Source of the DNA: Avena insularis
Taxonomy: Eukaryota; Streptophyta; Magnoliopsida; Poales; Poaceae
Assembly (NCBI GenBank): GCA_023614405.1
Contig: CM042685.1
Coordinates: forward strand, 87,038,684-87,102,683
Reading direction: 5' to 3'
Length of the DNA: 64,000 nt
The translations under genes and the position numbers were made by a program. How positions within the stretch are numbered: position 1 is the stretch's first letter; every line of letters begins with the position of its first letter. A model generated the notes under the pieces. That model saw nothing but the letters and a program-made list of their open reading frames with translations. It ran no database searches and had not been told where the DNA came from. This document shows, piece by piece, positions 1 through 12,590 of this stretch.

Positions 1-3000
1 AATTTTGAGCTCTCTCCGAAATATATGATCAAGTTACTCAGTCGAGAGCCCCTCTTGATAGTATGGTTATCTATCCTATAAACCGGTCTCCCAACTAACA
101 ACATGAGACCAAAAAAGGTAAAACATATCATGATCATACATTTGCCTTGAGCTTTCCACTTGAGCTTGATGTGGATTATCTTTTCCTCCTTAATATAGAA
201 CTTCTTTCTTGATTTCTCTTGCTTGTGTTTTCTTGATGGTTATTTGCGAATTTCTCCCCCATACACCATGGGGAAGCCACTTCTGTGAACTTTTCTTCAT
301 CAATCCATGATCACCGAGGATGTTAAGCATCAAGCATGATATATCCTAGAGATGTAGCATATTGAGCTTGAACTTCATTTCTTCTAACTCCATTAGGATG
401 ATGTCTTGAATATACACATGAGGAACTCTATCTTCTTCTTCAATACACTCTTGATCTTCTTTTTTATTCTTCTTCTTCTTGTCGTTGTTCTTCTTTACTT
501 GATTCCAATAGTCCCAAAGCCTTTGGGCATTGCTTCTTATTCTTCTTCACCCTTGAAGCCAACACATGCTCCAAGTGATGGCAATAGACAATTCCTACAA
601 GTTCCACTAAATGCAATCATTGGTCCATAGAGACTGACATTAATTACCAAAACAACACATAGAGGTCCACATGAACTTTCAATCTCGTCCATTTTGGTTA
701 TTTATGACAATCCCTTTGAGAGAGTTTATATAAGAAATTTTAACGAATAAAATAGTAGCAGAATATCAAATACTGCACAAATATGTGATATTGGTACAAC
801 AACAATATATAGAGCAAACACCCCAACAATTATATGCATGTGTGATGAACTTGAATTTCATTGCATATATTGCCAATCATTGTCATTGGTGGAGTTTCCT
901 CTATATATACTACATGCTAAGCAACAACAAAGATGCAATAGCATGAAAGGCAAATGCTTAAGGACAAACTCAAATCATAAACCAACTTCCCTTAAACCGT
1001 CGAAAACATCTCACCCATTGGCATTGAGTGCCGAAATGGGTGACAAGTTCTAGAAGGCCAATACAGTGATAATTCCTTCAAAGGTGAATTCGCATCTATC
1101 CAATGATGAATACTCGGGAGGAAGTAGAACTATTCTGAGGACCCTAAGATTTCCAAATAAATAAAATGAAATAAGAATCGACAAACGATGCAAGAAATCA
1201 CGAGATAAGACAAACCAATTGAAAACAACAAATGATACCAAATGGAAACAACAAGATATTATGATATGAGTAAAAGATTGTTTTAACTGAAAATATAGAA
1301 GCTCCCCAATACTTGTGCATAAATTAGAATAATTGCATTAGAATACATAATTAATAAACATGGAAGCCTCACTCCCCCATAAGCATTTAAAACACAACAA
1401 ATGAGAGAGAAGACAAATGAGCATTCTTAAATGAATTAGAGGAGCTCCCCCAAGATTATGCACCAATTATGATAATTGCATTTGGGAAGAAAGTGAATAA
1501 TCATGGAATCCTCACTCATCCAAATTCATTTAACAATATGTTGCATGAGAGAACAAATATGAGTGCCGAAGATGCAAACACAAGAAAAATAACTCATTGG
1601 CAAATAAATTTGGAAACCACTGAAGCATAAAAAATAAATAGAAAGGTGGTCTCCAAGGAATAAAATTTCCACGAAACATATATTCTCTTATGTGTATAGG
1701 TTTCTAAGTGGAAAACATCACAAAGAAATATTCCCACAAGGAAACAAGCATGCACAAAGAAGATATACAAGAAATAACATGGAAAACAAAATGAAGTAAT
1801 AACATATACCAATAAGATTTTTGCTTGAAAGCATTGCCAAAGGAAGAATTTTATCTTATTTTTCACTAATGAGCTTCAAACACCATCAGACCACATACAT
1901 TACAACCATAAAGAAGGGAAAAGGAGATAGTTGGAATATGTGGAGAAAAGCAACGAGTATCCCAAAGGAAAAATCAACTAGCAAAACATCACTATTGCAC
2001 ATGAGAGAAGGTCATGAAAATATAGGCAATAAAATTGCTAGATTTACATATTTGGTATTGGTGAATCATATGTATGATTTTTGATAGTAACAATTATATG
2101 CACTCATCTCAACTTACATATATTTTCATTAGGGAGTTATCTTTAAAAACAAAGCTAGAACCACAACCAATGCAAATACAAGAATTCATGCTAGAAGGCA
2201 ACCCAAGAACGGTTGGAAGCAAGATATATGAGCATGAGAGAGAGATACTTGTTACCGAGATATCATTGATAGGATGTAGTAGATATGAGTTCATCGATCA
2301 TCTTATATCTTGCCTCCAATTTTAATGCATGCACCACTTCTTCAAAATTGAGAGACAAGCATCAAATATATCTCCAATGTAACTAAAACACATTATGTAC
2401 AAAAAGAACCCCAAACAAATTGGGTCCAAATAAGTTAGAGAATACATAGGAGAGACTCCACATAATTATGTGCATATTGATATGAAATTGAATTTCATGC
2501 ACAACTTAGACGATGGGATTTGGTGGAGTTTCCCCTATATATTGGATCAAAGAAAGCAAGCATGCCATGATATAAACAAGTACTAAATACGCATGCAAAA
2601 GACTTTAAAGAACCAAAAAGGTGATACAATTTGAACAAAAATATCAAGTAAACCCAGATGGCACATACAAGTGTGTGACATGACAAATGGTGTAAATTGT
2701 ATCAAAGAACCAATTAAACACATGAAACATCGCAAATTAAACAAATGAACTAGAAATAGTCCAAAGAGAAAAAGATAGACACGAACACTAATTCTCAAGG
2801 ATTTATCTCATTCTTAAAGGTCAAATCGAGAAACATGGAACAAGATAAAACCAACTACAAAAAAGCTCAAGGTTCCAACAAATAAACCAAACTCTTCACA
2901 CTTTTCATGATGAAAAAAATACCAAAACAAAATGATTGAACTTCCAAGCACATAAAACATGATATGGAACAAAACAAGAGGCATAAATATGAGTGTTCTA

Positions 3001-3077
3001 AATAATATAGGAGATCTCCCCCATGGATAGTGCATTATGTAGGATTTTCCTTTTGAATGCAAAATGCACACAAATGG
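1..3077. repeat. Element X, copy 1, right part (left end outside window)
   Basis: AT-rich, non-coding, with no domain that I recognise. It is repeated at 41201-44270, the first 1007 bases without a single difference and the rest with roughly 3% differences. It contains pyrimidine-rich CTT runs near 430-500 and two loosely related blocks of about 140 bp (near 1300-1440 and 1440-1570), each starting with a short 'agctcccc' motif and carrying 'ataattgcatt'. The short frames in it (406-630, 838-1053 and others) have low-complexity translations and are not credible genes. From copy 2 the element runs leftwards through 11610-13045, where a minus-strand TATA box lies. X may therefore be a long LTR or a non-autonomous element, and its class is unresolved. 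Confidence 0.6.
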
Positions 3078-3840
3078 TGAGGGACCCTGGATTTATGGTC
3101 CTAGAATCCCCCGTTATACCTGCAATTCATGTTCCCTTGATCAGTGAGCCATGAGCAGAACTTGTAGTATCATAACAACATCCTTAAATTAACGCAGTAG
3201 AAGACATACATATTTCCATTATGGTGGTACAAATATTAGAAATGAATTTCTTCAATCGGAGCCCATGTCATGCCTTAACCTATTGGCGAATGACTAGGAA
3301 GATGGCCTAGATCGCATAGACGTCAGCATCTCCTTCAATCTCCTTGTTTTTGTAAACCTGGGCAAGTAAATAGCCAGGGAGAATGCCGGTGAGTACTTTG
3401 AATATAATCGCAAACCAACCTACGATAATTACAAAGAGGATATGCAATATGGATGTGGTAGTAGGAGGGCTCCATAAGGGGTTCTTTTCTAAAATAGTTT
3501 CTCTTGTATATGTAGCATCTACAAGGTTTAGTTGAAATTTTTTGTAAAACCTTTGGAAAGTATTTTTGAAAAGTTTTAGAAATACTAGGATTGGGTACAA
3601 TATTTCAACTCCACGGTCCTCGAATGACCGGATTTTCTTCCTCCTTGCTCCTCAACATCACATCACCTTCTCTGGTGTCCTTCAGACCACTAGGTTTAGA
3701 ACACACTTTATTTTATGAAATCCTTTTTGAAAAAGTGATAAGATTTACACTCTATAGAGGCAAGCTCTATAGCAACCTTCGCAACCATCCAAGACCACTA
3801 GCATCGCTCTATAGCAACCTTCGCAACCGTCCAAGACCAT

Positions 3841-3898
3841 GGACACGGCTATTCGAATAGATTTACACTCTATAGAGGTTGTACACTTTACCCACACC
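3841..3898 (-). other. U5 palindrome block in LARD-family LTR (copy A)
   Basis: Minus-strand order: AAGTGTACAA, then the perfect palindrome CTCTATAGAG, then the perfect palindrome CTATTCGAATAG (3849-3860). The same ordered block is in all other LARD and Gypsy LTRs of the window. Confidence 0.7.
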
Positions 3899-4597
3899 AA
3901 ACGGGTACCCTGCCCTGATACACACTGATCGTGGGTCGAGCAACCCATAAAGACCCTCCAAATACCACTTTAGGATGCGCCCTAACATGAGTTGTTCCTC
4001 TCAACAATGGGATGTCTGGATCCATGGACCAACCAGAGTGCATCCCAACGCCTCGAGAGCCAGCACTTTCAATGAGAGGCTCATAGTATCGCCCAGTCAC
4101 TAACATGGGTGATCCTGCTTCCTCCAGGTGACTGACTCGCAGTTGACCCTTTTTGTAAAGGCAAGCCCAAAATTTTAGGGAGTTGAGCCCTTATAAGTAG
4201 TTTTGAGAATTCCCACAATAGTGTAGCAAACATTAAGCCCAGCCATGTCCCACTCCATTGAAATGTGGTTGCACGAGTTAATTTTTCTAGCAAAACTACA
4301 AAGAACCGGGTGCCTTGTTGTAAACCTTTTTTCTCCGTCCTTCGTCCCACTTTTTTGTAAAACAAAACCTTTTTCATTTTTCAAATTTCTATTGGTAGGT
4401 CGAACCTCGCCAAGGTTTTATCATAAAACATTTTTATAATCCTTTTTCAGGGTCTTCCCATCCCATACTTTACTTTGGCTAAAATCGGGTCTCCGATGGA
4501 GGGTGGTGTCATTCACCACTTACTATACTAAGGAACGCTATGTGTCACCAGAAAGGGTTGTACCTAGTGGTACTAAAGAGGTAATGATTTGGAGGAA

Positions 4598-6108
4598 TCA
4601 TATGTCCAATTTCCATCACCATTCTATATCATAATTTGCCTCTATTCATTGATATATTTCATATTAATATGTGTTACTTATGTGTTTTCATTTGTTTTTG
4701 CATGTTGGATGATTCTTGGAGTATGAACTGCTGGAGTCAGGATTCTGATGGAAAAAGCGGTGTTTTGATGCAATTTTGCAAAGATCAGAAAAATACCAGA
4801 AAAACTATGGAAATTCCTATTTTCCCAGAAGACGAAGAATGCCACAAGGGGAGGCGGAGATGGGCCATAGGGGGCCCACACCCCCCAGGCGCGGGCCACA
4901 CCTAGGCCGTGCCTACAGGGGGTGTGGCCCACCTTGCCCACCTCTGGCTCCTGCCTCTCGCCTATATCTTCTCCTCGAAACCCTAATACACGAGGGAGCG
5001 ACCATAGAAAGATTCCACCGTCTCTGCAAGGCGGGAAACACCGAGAGAGAAAGAGCTCTCCGGGAGACAGATTTCTGCCGGGAAATTCCTTCCCGGAGAG
5101 GGGAGATCGTCGCCATCAACACCATCATCAAGCTAGACTTCATCGGTATCATCATCATCATCACCCACACCATCATCTCCACCAGCACCATCATCACCAC
5201 TCCATCCTGCTGTAACAATTGAGTTGAATCTTGCATAGTTCTTAGGGGAAACTTTCCCGGTATTGATTACTATTGTAGTTGATGCTTGTGAGTGGAACCA
5301 CTGGATTATTGTTTTTGTTCAGATTGTTATTCATCACCAGATCATCTTTTATCTTGATCCATATGATGTCTAGTGAGTACTTCGTTTAGTTCTCGAGGAC
5401 ATGGGAGAAGTCATGTTGTTAGTAGTGGATTTGTGTTGGGATATTATTCAATGGTTTAGTATTTAAGTTGTGGTTCTATTCTTCTAGTGGTTTCATGTGA
5501 ACATCGACTACATGATACTTCACAATTTATGGGCCTAGGGGAATGCATTGTGTATTTATCTACTAATTGTGGGGTTGCCGCAGTGATAGAAACCTGAACC
5601 CCCGTTAGGAAACCATTGCACAAGGGAGTGTAGGATATTAGAGTTTAAGGTTGTTGTTAGGTTTATACATTAATTTGTTTCTTTTAGTTTCCGATTCTCG
5701 CAAGGGGTTTAATCACAATTATGTATTAGTCCAAGTAAGGTCGGTACATTAGCATAGGTTCACCCACACAACAATTATAAAACCAAAGAAGACTACTCAG
5801 CTATATAAAGCGAAAGCACTTGACAATATTCCCATGTGTCCTCGAGAACGTTTGGTCCTCATTAGTATTTCCACCGGCTTGTCCTTTGCTAAGAAAGTAT
5901 TGGGCCACTTCCTGCAATTGTTCGCTATTTTATTTACTTGCACTTTATTTCTTTGCTTTATGATAAAAACCCTAAAAATGCGTTTGCTAAGTATTTACAA
6001 AGATTTCCTGCTCCATACCACTAGTCAACACCTTCTGCTCCTTGTTGGGATCGACACTCCTATTTATCGAAAGTACTACGATACACCCCCTATACTTGTG
6101 GGTCATCA
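4598..6108 (+). mobile_element. Solo LTR (copy A) inside the LARD-family LTR
   Basis: A 1511-bp unit starting TCATATGTCC (TGATATGTCC in copy B) and ending GGGTCATCA, the 5'-TG...CA-3' form of an LTR. The flanks are AGGAA (4593-4597) and AGGAT (6109-6113). The uninterrupted LARD sequence suggests an original target AGGAG, so each flank has one change. A 'cctatat' TATA-like element precedes a GC-rich leader near 4950-5000, then a CAT/CAC trinucleotide tract (5125-5205), which gives a histidine-rich frame that I do not regard as a gene. No internal domain is present, so this is a solo LTR. The same unit, at the same site, is at 45732-55587, so it predates the duplication. Confidence 0.7.
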
Positions 6109-7815
6109 AGGATCCCAACATTACCACGTATAAAGCATACTATAAATAAAGCCATGCAATTTTCATAAGCAAGTAGATAAAACATGCATAAGCAAAATAG
6201 TAGGAAAGGGGATTATGAACAAGAAGATAGATTGCCTGTGACTAGAGAGTTGTCCCGTGACTTCTTTAGAATACCAGAATACCTAGAATACCCAAATATA
6301 TAATAATAATATGATGCTTCCTTCTTCTAGGCGTCACACAAACGCAACTATTGTCGTTATCGAGCAAACATGCATGCAAGCAAAGCACCAATCAATACAA
6401 GACATACAAGCATAAATACATATACCAAACAAAATATAATAACTTGATATAAAATAGTAGAGTGCTGGATGATTGGGTTGATGATATGGGTAAATGATTT
6501 GAAGGCATTGGACGAAGATCCCTTATGATTTATAGTCGGGAAACTACATAGGAGAGGGGCTTTGGACCCAGACCATAGTCTATGTGATACCATTGTACAA
6601 AAAGGATAACATCATATATGTTTTCACAAAATGAAACCAACAAAAGTGGTTTCACTATTTTATCAATTTTGTTTGATTTACTATGAATTTCCTAGTGATA
6701 AAAGCTCTAGTTTTAAGAAATAATTCACCAGAAATGTTATGTAAGTCCAAAAATTATTTCCTTGGATGGTCTACTAGAGTTTGCTGGAATGATTCACTAA
6801 GAGTTGGAATCACTTCAATTTTATTACTAGAATGACCTCGGGAATTTCCTAAAGTTAGTTCTAAAGGTTATTATCTTTTTCACCAAATTTAATATACAGA
6901 TGGTTTTGGTATGATTCCAGGGACACATGGTAGGTATATTGAATACCCTTCTATAGAAATTGGAATCACCCTGTTTGGATAAACTGAACTTCGGAGGTGA
7001 TTTTATTAGTGAATAAACCATGCATAGAAGAGTTTAATTCACCAAAATTCAATCAAGGCTTAAAAAATGATGATCTCTAGGAGTTCAAAGGATATGGGTA
7101 TGAATGTGCTCTAGGAGTTGGAATTAGGTCAATACGCCTTTTGGTTTGTTCTGGAGAATTTCCTAGAGTCGGAATAGGACTATTTTTTGTTATTTTTACC
7201 AAGGGCGATATAGGTATAAATTTAATATGGGACTAGTGTGACATGTAAGGTATGAATAATAACATGCAGTACAAACATGATTAATTTCATTTGTGGTTGT
7301 TAAACTAGCTGTAGGAATTAATGTGTGATTTATATACTTCATGACAATATAAAAATCAGAAAATAATGAAAGAACATATGGTCAAGTGGTATGTTCTACA
7401 TGTTAGGGAAGACATGTTGGGACCTAGTAAAATTTAGATCTGGGCATAATATGTTGGTTTTCATTTTTATTTGAATTAAAACTAAGCATCTATTTAATAG
7501 ATCTGGAATAAATTAAAAAAGAAAAGGAACTTTGTCCCGCAGGCTCGAAATAGAGGGGAAACGGGATTACTAGGTCGTGCGGCGCCAAATGGCCTAGATC
7601 GCGGGTTGGCGCGTGTGGGCATCACGCAGCAAGCCACGGCCTGGGAAGGCCGAAGGGGTACGAGGCGCTAGGGCTGTTAGATTAGGAGGGGGATCAATGG
7701 CGGGCGGTCGTCGTCCTTCACCCGACGAGCGGTGGCGAGCAGAAACCCTATGGGGCGGTCAGGAGGATGCGGGAAGGCTCACCAAGGAGCGGAAGATGTC
7801 GGAGAGGGGGCAGAT

Positions 7816-8808
7816 TGTAACAACCGGATTTCAGCAACCCTGATCTTTTGTCAAAAAATAAAAAAATAGGGGGAACAAAAACTTTTTCTTATTAAGTGCT
7901 GCAATGTTTGCTTGCTTGCTTGTGATCATGCAACTGATTGTGTATTAAGTGATATATACTTCTTATCTCAAACACTAGTTGACAAAAGCTATTTTACAAA
8001 AGAGATGTCTTGCCTAATCTTTCATATTCTCAAATGTTCTGGCATTTCAAAATAGAGCCAAGATGATTTTGATAAAAAAAATACTTTATTAGTTTCCCTC
8101 TAACCAAACTATGGAGAACTATACTATAATCTCCTTATGTTTTCAAGACAGAGCTTCAACTACCATTATCCCTAGGTTTTTCCAAAACTTTCATAAAACC
8201 TTTTTACTCTAATCTTGGTAGAAATACCAAGAGGACCATATCCTACTTCAAATCACCACTTTTTCCAAACACCCATGCCTACCTAAATCTAGAGGTGACT
8301 TTAGTAGTAGTTTGACAAGTTTGATAAGATGAGTTGCCTTGATCTTTTGTCTGATGAATTGCCTTGATCTTCTAATTGCCTTGTTTGCTTAGGGACTAGA
8401 GTGAACTAATCTAATAGCTCATCCGTTAGGACCCAATCTATGTTTGTGATCGCCAACATGAAGCAAAGCATCCAAATCAGTATCTATCCTAAGCCACTAA
8501 GGTGACCATCTCCCCTCATAATCAGATCAATCCAGATATAATTCCTTTTGATAGTTTCCTACTCAATGAAGACCCAATCCAAGCATGGATTCCCTTTATT
8601 TATTTTATACATCAACATCAGCCACTGGATGGGAAGGATAAACAATTGCCGCTCTCTCAATTTGTTTCCCCCTTGTAACCTAGTCTAAAACCCTAAATTG
8701 CCAAAATGGCTAAGTCTGGAATTCTTATCTAGATTCAATCTTTGGTACTCCACCTATTCTAGCCTATATGAATTCTTGATAATGTAATTGAACCATCTTG
8801 CAGTACAT
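7816..8808 (+). mobile_element. LARD LTR, 5' fragment, plus orientation (copy A)
   Basis: Begins TGTAACAACC and follows the first kilobase of the LARD LTR (compare 13046-14040 and 57292-58265). It abuts the reverse-oriented LTR at 7815 head to head. At about 8806-8815 it switches directly into LARD interior sequence that lies near 19803 in the intact element. Both parents share 'acat' and 'ttag' there, so the junction looks like microhomology-mediated deletion of the rest of the LTR, the primer-binding site and about 0.9 kb of interior. Confidence 0.75.
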
Positions 8809-10227
8809 CGTTAGGTAATCACCTTATCAAGGCAGTCGCAATAAGGCGTCACTCTAAGACCTCAACCCAAGCGTCATGCCTTTGCTCCAAGACGATGATT
8901 CTACCCCAACCTCGATGACCTCAAGTAAATCTCTAAGGTGGAAAGACTCCGTCTTTCCACTCAAATCAAGAAGACCGCTTACTACAAGATAATATAGGAA
9001 GATCTTCAATCCAAGCACTTGCTCCAAACACCACCTCGAGAGTCGTCAGGGGAACAAAACACACACATCATCAATAATCTTCAGAAGTCTGCTCCATCAT
9101 CCCAACCACCAAGACGTTTAGAATTTAATATGACAAGACTGCCTGACGCCGTCAATACTACCCTCCAAGGAGAATAAAGAAACCCGAAGCATCGAGTTCC
9201 TCCCAAGATGTCACCAAGTCCATTCTCTTCCATCTCCGCTAACCACTCCCTTAAAAGAGAGCCGACTCTGCTAACCCCGAGGAACTATAGTAACCAAAGT
9301 TTATACCCACCCAAGGACGGTGTCAAGATGCAGGAACTTAGCGTGCTAGTATGCGGGTCTGAGGTCCCCTCCTTCATGTTTGACCCACGATGTTGCATCA
9401 GACCAAACCCAGAACAACCTCATTTCCAATGACCGCGTTCCATAACCGCCAACATCCAACGTCAACCCTCAACCTATTGGTCCCCTAACTAGCTCAGAAC
9501 TAACTAACCGGAAGTTAGTTAAACGCCTCTCCTGCTACGACTACTACTTCATGAAGTGGCATCGATGTCTCTCACGAAGTGACTTATACAAGGTCGACCG
9601 CAGATAACCACCCCCAGCGAAAGGTGCAACGCCATCCCCCAGCATCATCATATGACTCAAATATAGAAGGTCTGCGACTCCACCAAGTACCCTTAGTCTC
9701 GTTCTAAGGAGGAAAGACTGGGTCTTTCTCGCGAAACATGATTCATCCCGAGAGACTCGGCCTCTAATCATCGTCAAGAGATGACCCTCCCTTAAATCAA
9801 GATCCATGGACCCCCATAGAAGGACAACAATCTGCCCTTCTCCTAAATCAGAAGATACTTCAGGAAACTCCTCCACTTCAAGGTCGACCGTCCAGCCAGC
9901 ACTCCTTGAAGATAGAAAAGCTAACTATCGTGGCGATGGAATGAAGAAGGCTTAACTCGGCGTCTCGCCACAAAAAAGAAGGACCCTGTCCATGCTAAAC
10001 CTACTTGGAATCGTCCTAAGGGGAAAACACTGCATCTTTTACACTCGTTTAATCTAAACCACGCAATCTGAAGCGACTTAGCTCCGATCCATAGCCAACC
10101 ACGCCTGTTTGCTGTAAAACCTGTTAGCACCTAATAATTTCCACCGCTGAAATTGTTAAGCGGATGTTATCACCCAACCATACTCCTCCCTAATCTCGGG
10201 ACGGGATTATTTTAAGGGGGAAATGTC
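8809..10227 (+). mobile_element. LARD interior fragment, non-coding
   Basis: Collinear with 19805-21237 of the intact LARD, including the polypurine tract (TTTTAAGGGGGAAA near 10210-10223) just before the next LTR start. No gag or pol motif is visible on either strand. The frames at 9544-9876 and 9921-10130 have counterparts in the intact LARD but no domain, and they run against the element's orientation. Confidence 0.75.
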
Positions 10228-10254
10228 TGTAACAACCCAATTTCAGCAAACCTA
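10228..10254 (+). mobile_element. 27-bp stub of the LARD 3' LTR
   Basis: TGTAACAACCC... follows the polypurine tract exactly as at 21238, then breaks off into satellite sequence after 'cagcaaacct'. It marks where the rest of the 3' LTR was lost. Confidence 0.65.
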
Positions 10255-11609
10255 TATTTTCTAGATTTCAAGACGAACGACCAATGTCATGGCCATATGT
10301 AAATCATATTTTCTATCAATGATTATCCCATATCCTAGAATTTGCATGCCGCCGATTTTTGCCATATTTTGAAAATAATAGAAGAGTAAGTAGTATGAAG
10401 AGTATGACTCGATGAGGTGCTTTCTCGTGAAGGAGCCGACCTGACTGGTTTCCTTGGTTAACTTTATGGTTCTTCGTGCTAGATGTATATGGACCTTGGT
10501 GTAATTTTCCCTTTTAAGGGACATATGTTTAAATGTATGGACCTCGATTTAATTTTCCCTTTTTTAGGTTGTTGGTGTAAAATGTACTCCCACCGCCCAT
10601 GTAAAATTTGGCCATATTTTGAAAATAATCAAATAGGAAGTAGTATGAAGAGTATGGCTTGATGAGGTGGTTTCTCAAGAAGGAGCCGACTCGAATGTCG
10701 TCCTTGTGTTATTTTATGGTGCCTGGTGCTAGATATATATGGACCTCGATGTAATTTTCCCTGTTTTAGGTCCTTGGTGTAAAATGTACTCCCATCGCCC
10801 ATGTTAAATTTTAACTTAAAAGTAAGTGATAAAATTTAAACAAATTTAAGCTTAGTTGTCAAATCTGGACATATTTTGAAAACAATCGAAAGAGGAAGTA
10901 GTATGAATAGTATAGCTCGATCAGCTGCTCTCTCGAGGATCCGAACCTGACTACTTTCCTTGCTTAATTATTTTAGGGTCCTTTGTGCTAAATGTATGGT
11001 CCTCGATGTAATTTTCTCTTTTTAGGTCCCTTTGTGGTAAATGTACTCCAACCGCCCGTCTGAAATTTTAACCTTAAATTATGTGGTGGTAAAATATTGT
11101 CATGGTAAACAATATTGCCACTAGGAGTTTCCCTTCTTGAAAAAAAACTAGGAGGAAGAAGGGACCGAGAGCATAGAGGAGGCGGCGAAGAGGACGACTT
11201 GAAGGCGGTGCAATGTGAGTGTAAAGATGCGATGAGTTTCTGACACAAGGCGGTTCTATGTGAGAGTAAAGATGCGAGGACGACTTGAAGGCGGTGTAAT
11301 ATCCCCTTTTTAGGTCCCTTTGTGGTAAATGTATGGACCTTGATGTAATTTTCCCTTTTTAGGACCTTGATATAAAATGTACTCACACTTCCCGTGAAAA
11401 CTTTTAACCTAAAAGTATGTTGTAAAATCTTAACGAATATAAGATTAGTTGTCAACGAGTATGAGTATTTTTAGATTTCGACCCGAATGACCAAGGTCAT
11501 GGCCATATGTGCATCATAATTTACGTGGATGAAGATACCATATCCAAGAATTTGCATGCTGCAAATTTGGCCATATTTGAAAACAATCGAATGTGAGTAT
11601 TATGAAGAG
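10255..11609. repeat. Degenerate satellite-like array, monomer near 365 bp
   Basis: Recurring anchors define the unit: 'catggccatatgt' (10288, 11498), 'ccatattttgaaaa' (about 10363, 10608, 10870) and 'cgatgaggtg' or variants. Each monomer also holds 'ttttaggtcc', 'aaaatgtactc' and 'aaaattttaacct'. Copies are truncated and diverged. The segment from about 11085 to 11300 is a foreign insert containing a short tandem duplication. The array at 58823-60083 is the counterpart. I cannot match this unit to a named grass satellite from memory. Confidence 0.65.
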
Positions 11610-12581
11610 CGAAAGATCAAGGATGCCGCCTAGAGGGCGGTGAATAGGCGGTTAGAAACTTTTACGAGATGGGCTTAACAAAGGCGGAATAAAACTAGCA
11701 TTTTATTTTGTCAAGCACAAATCCTATATATACTATGGTTCTCCAATGTGCACCAACAACTCAAGCACAAATCCAATGTTAGAAACAAACAAAGATATAG
11801 AAATATAGATTACTTCAAGTAGGAAGTCTATAAAAATGTGAAGTGCATAAGTAAAGAGCTCGGGTATAGATATAAACGAGGCACGCGGAGACGACGATGG
11901 TTTACCGAGTTCCTCCCTAAAATGGAGTACGTCTCGTTGGATGGTGGGCGGTACTAAGACCACCAACGCCACCAGAGGCCTCACCCTATTTCCCAAGCAA
12001 CCGCCGCACGACAAGCACCCAATCCACTATGGGACACTTGAGGGCGGTTGCAAAACACAGACAAGATTGGGGCAATCTCCACAACTTAATTCGAGGATCC
12101 CAATAATCACCACCCAAGCCACTAACTTGAGGAGGGATCGACAACTTAATTGGATGCCCCAAGAACTCACCCCAAAGGCCACACAATCATCTAGGGTTCC
12201 GAGAACCCAAGAGAAACAAGCTTCTTTATTTCACCAACCAAATCCTCCGAGGAGAACTCAAACCGATGCACCAAATGCAATGACAAGTCCTTCACTCTCA
12301 AATTCCACCAAATCTAAAAAAATTATTGGGGGAATAAGAGAGGAAGAACACAAGAGGAAATCCACAAAATAAACCCCAATATCTAGATCCCATGATTTTC
12401 CCCTCACATAGAGGAGAGATGGATTGGTGGGAGTTGTAGATATACATCTCCTCTTTCAAATCCCCCAAAAAGATACGAAAAACTTGGGAGGGACTGAGAG
12501 TATGTGCAAGCTCTAAAAGGTAGAAATAATGGAGGAGAAAGGGAGAGCAAGAAAAAAAGCCCAAGTAGAAAGAAGGGAGCC

Positions 12582-12590
12582 TTTTATAGG
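12582..12590 (-). promoter_or_regulatory. Putative TATA box of element X
   Basis: Minus strand CCTATAAAA in a GC-rich setting, about 970 bp from the left end of X. The form resembles an LTR promoter; this is inferred only. Confidence 0.4.

Larger units (their letters stand above)
3078..7815 (-). mobile_element. LARD-family LTR, 3' part, reverse orientation (copy A)
   Basis: Read on the minus strand this matches the last 3.3 kb of the LARD LTR at about 15560-18863. It contains the GC-rich leader, the conserved U5 palindrome block (3849-3860) and the LTR terminus, which here reads TGAGGGACCC on the plus strand. The LTR's first 2.5 kb is missing: the sequence stops at 7815, where a plus-oriented LTR of the same family begins. 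It is interrupted by a solo LTR at 4598-6108. It contains a local duplication at 3741-3839 that is absent from the second copy (44271-57291). It is more diverged from the LARD at 13046-41108 than that element's two LTRs are from each other, so it is an older insertion. Confidence 0.75.

Noticed and set aside
406..630. 74-codon hydrophobic frame, identical at 41606-41830
   Set aside because: It arises from a CTT-rich tract in element X. The identity comes from the identical DNA tract, not protein conservation, and there is no domain.
4776..5222. 148-codon and overlapping histidine-rich frames
   Set aside because: They come from the CAT/CAC trinucleotide tract and GC-rich leader of the solo LTR. 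The frame changes between the two copies.
3078..8808. A hairpin or inverted-repeat gene formed by the head-to-head LTRs
   Set aside because: The two arms are different halves of the LTR (3' part and 5' part), so they are not complementary to each other.
9921..10130. Minus-strand frame conserved with 20931-21140 in the LARD interior
   Set aside because: The two copies are recent relatives, so similarity is expected. It runs against the element and shows no domain or start context.
10988..11455. 155-codon minus-strand frame
   Set aside because: It spans satellite monomers and a foreign insert, so it cannot be one gene.
11941..12372. 143-codon plus-strand frame in element X
   Set aside because: Low-information, proline- and threonine-rich, antisense to the X promoter, and without any domain.
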